Positions 58,295-64,000 of a stretch of 64,000 bases of DNA are shown piece after piece. Origin of the DNA: RCC1774 sp050330855 (GTDB taxonomy: Bacteria; Cyanobacteriota; Cyanobacteriia; Thermosynechococcales; Thermosynechococcaceae); NCBI GenBank assembly GCA_050330855.1, contig JBHJNL010000006.1, forward strand, positions 1 through 64,000, written 5' to 3'. The position numbers and the translations under genes are program-made. Every line of letters starts with the position of its first letter. Within the stretch, counting starts at the first letter, position 1. The notes beneath the pieces are model-generated. The model was not told where the DNA came from. It searched no databases and saw nothing but the letters and a program-made list of their open reading frames with translations.

Positions 58295-59317
58295 TCAACG
58301 GTAAGGCGACTGTCGGTGATTCTGGGGTTGGCAGACCTGGGCGAGTTCGATTACTTTGGTCTGCAGCGTTGCATGGGGGTCTTGGCCTTTCTTTAAGCGC
58401 AGGTCTAAATCAAGAAGACCGCTCAACGCCTGGAGTAGCTGCTGGCTATGGAGCGATTTAACGTCTTGCTGCAAAAAGTAAATTCGCTTTGGGTTGTGCA
58501 CTTCAGCCGCCTTTGCGATCGCACGTTCGTCTCTCTCACCGGACTCAATCATCAGCTTGATCCACAGCCAGGTGCGAAACTGCCGCACGAGCGTTGCCGT
58601 AATTTTAAGGCCTGGTTCATTGAGGGCCAGTAACTCCGCCACTAGCGTCAGTGCCTCACTGGTCTGGCCTCGCCGAATGGCATCGGCCAACTGGAGGCTA
58701 TTCTGAGCCGTTGCGGGCACCAGTCGTGCCACCATCTCAGCACTGAGGGGCTTCGATTGAGTCTTGGCGTAGAGCTGTAGCTTATCGAGTTCAGTGTAGA
58801 GACGCTGCGTATCATTGCCCACCGATTCAGCCAGCAACTCCACCGCACCCGATGAGAGCTTCACCCCCACCTCAGATGCAGCATCCTGCACAGCCTTCAC
58901 CAAAAGCTGGGTTTTCCACGGTGGAATCGGAGAGAATTCCTGCACCTGGGCCTGCTTTTGCAGCAGCTTAATGGCTTTGCTGCGACCGTTGGGTTTAGAG
59001 GTGTAGGTAAGTAAGAGATGGGAGGTCTCAGGCAGCGCCGGCAGGGTGCGTTGGAGTTCTGAGATCACATCATCGCTATCTTGCTTGCCTAGGGTGGGAT
59101 TGAGTAGCCACACGAGACGCTGTCCGGCTCCGAAGGGGGGCGTCATGGCCTGATTAAATCCCTGCATCATTTGTCCATTGGCGTCGGCACTCGCAGACAC
59201 CTCAATTTTGTCGTAGTTAAAGCTGAGCCAAGCAGGGTCCAGCACTTGGCGATAGAGGGCGTCTACGGCACGGTTGAGTCGGTAGTGATCTTCACCCCAG
59301 TAAAGGTAAACAGGCAT
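58295..59317 (-). CDS. holA: DNA polymerase III delta subunit
   Basis: The 340-residue clamp-loader wrench that opens the beta sliding clamp. The protein begins P-V-Y-L-Y-W-G-E-D-H-Y-R-L and shows the delta pattern in L-L-L-T-Y-T-S-K and the C-terminal helical collar (L-K-I-T-A-T-L-V-R-Q-F-R-T). As in other delta proteins there is no Walker motif. It is divergent from cobH with only 20 bases between start codons, so the promoters overlap. Confidence 0.88.
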   Translation of the reverse strand: MPVYLYWGEDHYRLNRAVDALYRQVLDPAWLSFNYDKIEVSASADANGQMMQGFNQAMTPPFGAGQRLVWLLNPTLGKQDSDDVISELQRTLPALPETSHLLLTYTSKPNGRSKAIKLLQKQAQVQEFSPIPPWKTQLLVKAVQDAASEVGVKLSSGAVELLAESVGNDTQRLYTELDKLQLYAKTQSKPLSAEMVARLVPATAQNSLQLADAIRRGQTSEALTLVAELLALNEPGLKITATLVRQFRTWLWIKLMIESGERDERAIAKAAEVHNPKRIYFLQQDVKSLHSQQLLQALSGLLDLDLRLKKGQDPHATLQTKVIELAQVCQPQNHRQSPYR

Positions 59318-59337
59318 AGTGACGAACGTCAGGCCGG

Positions 59338-60078
59338 ATGGCCGAAGGGGAATGGCTAGACTTGCAACAGGAGGCAGACCTGCTGCGCGGATTGGGCAGA
59401 ACTACCCAGATCTATTATGCTGTGGCTTGTACTCACGCGCTCACCGTTGGGATGCCCCCCACCGTTCACCCCATTCTTAAGCAGAGCTTTGCCGTTATCG
59501 ATGCAGAAATCGGCCCCCATTCGTTTACGGCTGCGGAGTACGCAATCGTGCGGCGCGTCATTCACAGTACTGCCGATTTCGAGTTTCAGCATCTGCTTCG
59601 CTTTAGTCCCGGTGCAATTGATGTTGCGATCGCAGCCCTCACCCAAGCAACCCCCATCGTTACCGATGTTGAAATGGTGGCCCGTGGCATTGAACGACTG
59701 GCAAAGGATACCTTTGGCAACCCCGTGATTGCGGCAGTGACCCAAGCTTCAATTGCAGATCCAGGAAAAACCAGAACAGAAACGGGGTTACTCCGTTGTT
59801 TTGAACAACATCCCACCGCCATTTACGTGATTGGGAATGCCCCCACGGCTCTGCTGGCGCTGTGTGATGCTTTGCAGAGAGCGTCCTCCCCTCCTCCTGC
59901 TCTCGTGATTGGTGTGCCCGTGGGCTTTATTGCGGTACTGGAATCAAAGGTGGCCTTGGCTCAGCAGCCTGTCGCCCACATTCGAATTGAGGGTCGCAAG
60001 GGCGGCTCACCGGCGGCAGCAGCCATCGTCAATGCTTTATTGATGTTGGCCTGGGAACGGCAAACGACTGGCTCATGA
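59338..60078 (+). CDS. cobH: Precorrin-8X methylmutase
   Basis: Moves a methyl group from C11 to C12 to form hydrogenobyrinate or cobyrinate in cobalamin synthesis. The 246-residue protein has the catalytic His76 in V-R-R-V-I-H-S-T-A-D and the conserved G-N-A-P-T-A-L and V-G-F-I-A-V-L-E-S-K. The first 45 residues are an extension seen in cyanobacterial versions. It overlaps the next gene by four bases (ATGA), so translation of both is coupled. Confidence 0.93.
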   Translation: MAEGEWLDLQQEADLLRGLGRTTQIYYAVACTHALTVGMPPTVHPILKQSFAVIDAEIGPHSFTAAEYAIVRRVIHSTADFEFQHLLRFSPGAIDVAIAALTQATPIVTDVEMVARGIERLAKDTFGNPVIAAVTQASIADPGKTRTETGLLRCFEQHPTAIYVIGNAPTALLALCDALQRASSPPPALVIGVPVGFIAVLESKVALAQQPVAHIRIEGRKGGSPAAAAIVNALLMLAWERQTTGS

Positions 60079-61322
60079 GTCCTATCTTTGTCGTCGGAAT
60101 TGGACTTGCGGGGGCTACTGACCTCAGCCCTGCGGCCCAGACGGTCGTGGAGCAGGCCACTCTCTTAGTGGGAGGGCAGCGCCATCTTCGTTATTTCCCG
60201 GCTCACCCAGCCCCACAGGTGATGCTCGGCGATTTAGCGATGGCTCTAGAGCAGATTGAGCAGCACGTAACGAGTCTTGATGCAGCGACGGTTGTCATTT
60301 TAGCCTCGGGCGATCCACTTTTTTTTGGTTTGGGGCGGTTGCTGCTGACGGCATTCCCGGCAGATCAGCTTACGTTTTACCCTCATCTCAGTGCGGTACA
60401 AATTGCCTTTAACCGCATTAAGGTGCCTTGGCAAGATGCCAACGTGATCAGCTTGCATGGGCGGTCCCCAGATCAACTGATCAAAGCGCTGCAGCGGGGT
60501 GACCCCAAACTTGCGATCTTTACGGACCCCTACTACACCCCCTCTGCCATTGCTCGGTTATTCCTTGATTTAGATCTACCGCTGCGCTATGACATGTGGG
60601 TCTGCGAAGATTTAGAAGGCCCCAGTGAACAGATTCAAAAATTTGACCCCCAGAACCTCCTAGAGCAGACCTTTGCCACCCTCAATATTGTCATTCTGCT
60701 CCGCAATGATCCAATCGCAGTGCAAGAGGAATGGCCTTGCTTGGGGTTACCGGATCATAGTTTCCTGAGTTTTCCAGATCGGCCTAGTTTGATGACCAAG
60801 CAGGAGATTCGGGTGCTTGCGATCGCACAATTAAATCTTCACCCCCACCAAATCATTTGGGATATTGGCGCTGGAACCGGTTCTGTTTCCATCGAAATGG
60901 CTAGAGTATCCCCCAGCAGCACTATTTTTGCCATCGAAAAATCAGCCGTGGGCCATCGCTTAATTCAGAAAAATTGTGAGCGATTCAATATTAATAATAT
61001 TCAAGCTGTTCATGGAGAAGCCCCCCAGTCTCTAAGCGATCTGCCCCATCCTGCACGTATCTTCATTGGTGGCAGCGGTGGCCATCTCACAGCGATTTTA
61101 GAGTTCTGCCAAGCGTATCACCACAGTCATACTCAAATGGTGCTTGCGATTGCCACGCTAGAAAACTTTGAAACAGCGCGTCAATGGCTGCAAAACCATA
61201 ATTGGTCGATGCAGTTGCTTCAGGTGCAAATCTCAAGGTCAGTAACCATTAGCACGATGACTCGCTGGAATCCCCTCAACCCAGTGATGCTCATCCAGGC
61301 ACAACCTCAGACACCTAAATGA
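60075..61322 (+). CDS. cbiET: Precorrin-6Y C5,15-methyltransferase, CbiE-CbiT fusion
   Basis: A 415-residue bifunctional enzyme (CobL-type) that methylates precorrin at C5 and C15 and removes the C12 side-chain carboxylate. Residues 1 to about 205 are the CbiE tetrapyrrole methylase (I-L-A-S-G-D-P-L-F-F-G-L-G); residues about 220-415 are the CbiT SAM methyltransferase (D-I-G-A-G-T-G-S-V-S-I-E and I-F-I-G-G-S-G-G-H). The fusion is usual. It overlaps cobH by four bases; together they supply consecutive steps of the pathway. Confidence 0.94.
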   Translation: MSPIFVVGIGLAGATDLSPAAQTVVEQATLLVGGQRHLRYFPAHPAPQVMLGDLAMALEQIEQHVTSLDAATVVILASGDPLFFGLGRLLLTAFPADQLTFYPHLSAVQIAFNRIKVPWQDANVISLHGRSPDQLIKALQRGDPKLAIFTDPYYTPSAIARLFLDLDLPLRYDMWVCEDLEGPSEQIQKFDPQNLLEQTFATLNIVILLRNDPIAVQEEWPCLGLPDHSFLSFPDRPSLMTKQEIRVLAIAQLNLHPHQIIWDIGAGTGSVSIEMARVSPSSTIFAIEKSAVGHRLIQKNCERFNINNIQAVHGEAPQSLSDLPHPARIFIGGSGGHLTAILEFCQAYHHSHTQMVLAIATLENFETARQWLQNHNWSMQLLQVQISRSVTISTMTRWNPLNPVMLIQAQPQTPK

Positions 61323-61419
61323 GATCGAGATAGATAGAGAACTCTACGGTCGCCCTCAATCAGCTAAACCTGAGATAATGATAAATGTGTTCGCCGACTA
61401 ACATCGTTGAAAGGTCGAC

Positions 61420-61800
61420 TTAGCCCTCGTCGCCTTCAACTTGAATGAGGTGAATGTGCTTATAGCCCAGCTTGATTTCAAACTCATCGCCGGAATGCAA
61501 ACCCATTGCCTCAGTGTAGGTTGAGCCAATGACGATTTGACCATTCTTGTGAACGCTGACCCGATAGGTTGCCTCCCGGCCTCGCCCATCTTTATTACCG
61601 TCAGGACTGAGTGTAATGCCTTTCGCTTCGATCACGGCATTTAAAAAGTCACCCAATTTAACACGAGGTTTATTATTCTTTGTGATGCTGTAGTAGCCAC
61701 AGGCCTTTGCTTTTTCACGGCGGGGCAAGTGTTGGAGTTCTTTGACTTTAGCTAAGAGAGCCTTGCCGGTTAGAGCGGTATCTTTTGTGTCGGTGGTCAT
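61420..61800 (-). CDS. cyAbrB-type transcriptional regulator
   Basis: A 126-residue regulator unique to the cyanobacterial AbrB group, whose DNA-binding AbrB domain sits at the C-terminus. The signature is K-D-G-R-G-R-E-A-T-Y-R-V-S-V-H-K-N-G-Q-I-V-I-G followed by G-D-E-F-E-I-K-L-G-Y-K-H-I-H. The N-terminal T-G-K-A-L-L-A-K-V-K-E and R-R-E-K-A-K-A-C-G-Y-Y resemble the Sll0359 type. Members adjust nitrogen and carbon gene expression. It is divergent from sdhB across about 690 bases; GAGGA lies upstream of its ATG. Confidence 0.88.
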   Translation of the reverse strand: MTTDTKDTALTGKALLAKVKELQHLPRREKAKACGYYSITKNNKPRVKLGDFLNAVIEAKGITLSPDGNKDGRGREATYRVSVHKNGQIVIGSTYTEAMGLHSGDEFEIKLGYKHIHLIQVEGDEG

Positions 61801-62487
61801 CGATGAAAGTATTCCTCAGTTTGTAGGAGAAGATTAATCGAGGCTGCTGTCGCTAGCGCTTAATTGAGATTATCAAATCTTACAACAAATTGCTTTGCAC
61901 TTTCTAGGAGTGTAGCAAAAAAATGATTCAGCATTATCTTGTTCTCTGAGTATTCTCATCCTCTGTTTTTAGCGTCTGATATCTAATCAGAGAGAAGCAA
62001 AAGTATGATCATCCCGCTCAGATTGTCAGTTTCGATCAAAAAGGGAAGAGTTCCTTTATCAATGGATTATACAAACCATTGAGCCAGTGAATTCGTTTTT
62101 GACGTCGAGAACATCATTCTTGCCAAGACAAATTCTTGCTGACCCTATCGTTATAGAATCTAGTTCTTGATTAGATTCTGCTAGATGGGCTGCTTTTTTC
62201 TTTATCACTGTGACTAAACGCTGCATAGTCTCTCTATACTTACGGTCTAGCGCCTTCAGGAATGATTGAGGAAGCAGCGGATGCGCTAAAGTGATCCCCT
62301 ATCGTGACATTGCCTGGATTCGTTGTGTTGCTGAAGGGAATCTGAATCATTGCGGATCTATCGTTCGAGATCTCACAGTGAAAGGGTATAAATTAAAGGA
62401 TAGCTAGACCTGTTGAGGGTCTTTTACCGGCTTGGGGATGCCTCCCCACTCCTGTTGGTCAGTACTACCGCTCGTGCAGAGGTTATT
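61801..62487. other. Long divergent regulatory region between cyAbrB and sdhB
   Basis: No gene supported. AT-rich with no HIP1 site. TATAAAT at 62387-62393 is a plausible sdhB -10, implying a leader of about 90 bases. Small frames near 62008 and 62262 have no support. A TGGGGA/TCCCCA hairpin lies near 62435 in the sdhB leader. Confidence 0.4.
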
Positions 62488-63516
62488 ATGCAGGTCGCAT
62501 TTAAAGTTGCTCGTCAATCTCCTCATCAAGAACCAAGGGTGCAAACCTATCACTTAGAGGTTGAATCCAGCACGACTATTCTGGACTGCCTCAATCAGAT
62601 CAAGTGGGAACAAGATGGCTCCCTTGCCTTTCGCAAAAATTGCCGCAATACCATTTGCGGAAGCTGCTCGATGCACATCAATGGTCGCGCGGCCCTCGCT
62701 TGCAAAGAAAACATTCAGCAGGAACTGGCTCATCTCACCCACTCTAGTTCCGCCACAACCGATGGAGATAACTCTGACGGTATTCCCGTGATTGAAATTG
62801 CCCCGATGGGTAACATGCCGGTGGTCAAAGATTTAATTGTCGATATGAAGGGCTTCTGGAAGAACTTGGAGGCTGTGGACCCCTATGTGAGTACGGCAGG
62901 GCGACAGGTGCCAGAACGTGAATTTCTCCAGTCACCGGCTGACCGCGCCAAGCTCGATCAAATGGGAAACTGTATTCTCTGCGGTGCCTGTTATTCAGAC
63001 TGCAATGCACGGGAAGTTAACCCAGAGTTTGTCGGCCCCCATGCCCTAGCAAAGGCCCAACGGATGCTAGTGGATACTCGTGATGGCAATACAGAGGCTC
63101 GACTGGAGCAATATAACCAAGGTACTGAGGGCGTATGGGGCTGCACTCGCTGCTTTAACTGCAACACCGTTTGCCCCATGGATGTTGCCCCCCTTGACCA
63201 GATCAGCAACATTAAGTCAAAGGTCTTGCAGCGCCAAGATGCACAATCGAGCCGTTCGGTTCGTCACCGCAAGGTTTTAGTCGATTTGGTGCAGCAGGGA
63301 GGCTGGATTGATGAACGGCAGTTTGGTCTTAAGGTGGTGGGCAATAGCTTTCGAGATGCAAAAGGTCTACTGAGTTTGGTGCCGCTGGGGTTGAGAATGC
63401 TGCGTCGAGGCAAGCTCCCAGCGACCTTTGAGCCATCAGAGGGAGCTGCTGAGGTGCGATCGCTGATCAATTCCGTTAAGATGCGAGAGTCGCAGTCTAC
63501 TACTGACCATGAGTGA
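62488..63516 (+). CDS. sdhB: Succinate dehydrogenase/fumarate reductase iron-sulfur subunit
   Basis: A 342-residue electron-transfer subunit that carries electrons from succinate to quinone in the respiratory or thylakoid membrane. The [2Fe-2S] motif is C-R-N-T-I-C-G-S-C with a later Cys; the [4Fe-4S]/[3Fe-4S] part has C-I-L-C-G-A-C-Y-S-D-C and C-T-R-C-F-N-C-N-T-V-C-P. ATG 62488 is set by AGAGG five bases upstream; an earlier in-frame TTG at 62413 adds an unlikely 25 residues. The C-terminal extension of about 90 residues after the last cluster is longer than in E. coli. sdhA is not in the window, and the stop overlaps the HLIP gene. Confidence 0.92.
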   Translation: MQVAFKVARQSPHQEPRVQTYHLEVESSTTILDCLNQIKWEQDGSLAFRKNCRNTICGSCSMHINGRAALACKENIQQELAHLTHSSSATTDGDNSDGIPVIEIAPMGNMPVVKDLIVDMKGFWKNLEAVDPYVSTAGRQVPEREFLQSPADRAKLDQMGNCILCGACYSDCNAREVNPEFVGPHALAKAQRMLVDTRDGNTEARLEQYNQGTEGVWGCTRCFNCNTVCPMDVAPLDQISNIKSKVLQRQDAQSSRSVRHRKVLVDLVQQGGWIDERQFGLKVVGNSFRDAKGLLSLVPLGLRMLRRGKLPATFEPSEGAAEVRSLINSVKMRESQSTTDHE

Positions 63517-63721
63517 TCCTACGCCCGAATCTGCTGAAGTTATGACGTCTGTGCCTAACGCGGCTCCTGAACCCCAGTCGGAGGCTCCTGAACCCACCTT
63601 TGGCTGGAGTACCTATGCCGAGCAGGTCAATGGTCGATTTGCGATGATCGGCTTCATTGCGCTGCTGGTTTTAGAGCTAGTGACGCACCAAGATTTTTTC
63701 ACCTGGATTGGCCTGCGATAG
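63509..63721 (+). CDS. High-light-inducible protein (HLIP)
   Basis: A 70-residue one-helix member of the chlorophyll a/b-binding superfamily. The helix E-Q-V-N-G-R-F-A-M-I-G-F-I-A-L-L carries the E-x-x-N-x-R chlorophyll-binding motif, and the tail T-W-I-G-L-R is typical. These proteins protect photosystem assembly and bind chlorophyll and carotenoid in thylakoids. The N-terminal 33 residues are Pro/Glu-rich. ATG 63509 lies eight bases inside the sdhB stop, so it is probably translated from the sdhB transcript. Confidence 0.93.
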   Translation: MSDPTPESAEVMTSVPNAAPEPQSEAPEPTFGWSTYAEQVNGRFAMIGFIALLVLELVTHQDFFTWIGLR

Positions 63722-63725
63722 CGGT

Positions 63726-64000
63726 TTACTGTTCTTCACCTGCGTGGTACGAACTCCGCACGAGGGGACCGGAGCGAACGTGACTGAAGCCCATTGATCT
63801 AGCTAGCGCTCCCAGGTGGTCGAATTCGTTGGGATGCCAGTATTTCTGGACTGGCAGATGGTCTAGGGAAGGGCGCATGTATTGGCCGAGGGTGATGCGA
63901 TCGCAACCCACTTCTCTCAAATCCCTTAACGTCTCTAGAATTTCTGCCTCAGTTTCCCCTAAACCCAGCATCAGCCCTGACTTCGTTGCAATGTGGGGTG
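63726..64000 (-). CDS. lipA: Lipoyl synthase, C-terminal part
   Basis: The minus-strand frame enters from the right edge and ends at 63726, giving the last 91 residues. L-M-L-G-L-G-E-T-E-A-E-I, I-T-L-G-Q-Y-M-R-P-S and G-P-L-V-R-S-S-Y-H-A match the end of LipA, the radical-SAM enzyme that inserts sulfur into octanoyl groups made by LipB. The serine in R-S-S-Y is the known auxiliary-cluster ligand. The iron-sulfur motifs lie outside the window. It is convergent with the HLIP gene. Confidence 0.9.
   Translation of the reverse strand, partial: PHIATKSGLMLGLGETEAEILETLRDLREVGCDRITLGQYMRPSLDHLPVQKYWHPNEFDHLGALARSMGFSHVRSGPLVRSSYHAGEEQ

Overview
The window is chromosomal DNA of a cyanobacterium. 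The evidence is the many copies of the HIP1 palindrome (GCGATCGC) inside genes, and lineage-typical genes: pipX-pipY, sepF, an AbrB-type regulator of the cyanobacterial cyAbrB kind, a one-helix high-light-inducible protein, the phylloquinone genes menG-menA, long-form HPF/LrtA, and several proteins known mainly from cyanobacteria (DUF3038, DUF4168, DUF1499, a HAS-barrel-like protein, Uma2 nucleases). The genus cannot be fixed from the sequence alone.

Layout. 0-6 kb: tail of a GatB/YqeY protein, a HAD phosphatase, metK, an aspartyl-protease-like gene overlapping ureE, and a 708-residue helical-repeat protein. 6-18 kb: ilvB with a C-terminal zinc ribbon, an MFS exporter, lrtA, lipB, a BlaI regulator with an M56 membrane protease, an SDR enzyme, several uncharacterised genes and a glycosyltransferase. 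18-20 kb: D-lactate dehydrogenase, a palindrome-rich intergenic region, tRNA-Pro and the decayed end of what looks like a globin gene. 20-27 kb: EamA transporter, CPBP protease, pepA, then menA, menG, xseB and xseA, all leftward. 27-33 kb: Uma2, a membrane protein, recA, DUF1499, a Tat-type msrB, a GH13 amylase, era and proC. 33-41 kb: sepF, pipY, pipX, a chorismate-utilising enzyme, ecfT, an rRNA pseudouridine synthase, a PP2C phosphatase and an FHA pseudokinase. 41-49 kb: a Wzc-like tyrosine autokinase, a 2TM protein, an FAD oxidase, a heme-oxygenase-like protein, a 1.1-kb AT-rich stretch without convincing genes, and a putatively exported methyltransferase. 49-64 kb: gyrB, miaA, a DprA-like protein, a proline-rich repeat protein, tmk-holB, tRNA-Phe, DUF3038, DUF4168, holA, cobH-cbiET, a cyAbrB gene, sdhB overlapping an HLIP gene, and the end of lipA.

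Most genes are housekeeping: cofactors (lipoate, phylloquinone, cobalamin, SAM), replication and repair, and nitrogen/carbon signalling. Clear translational coupling is seen at protease-ureE, xseA-xseB, pipX-pipY, tmk-holB, cobH-cbiET and sdhB-HLIP.

The less ordinary items are the FHA/zinc-ribbon/pseudokinase beside a PP2C phosphatase, the heme-oxygenase-like plus flavin oxidase pair at 45-47 kb, the repeat protein resembling a STAND sensor without its NTPase, two small inverted-repeat elements, the globin remnant, and a possible antisense small RNA near 14.5 kb. No CRISPR array, prophage, rRNA operon or intact insertion sequence was seen.
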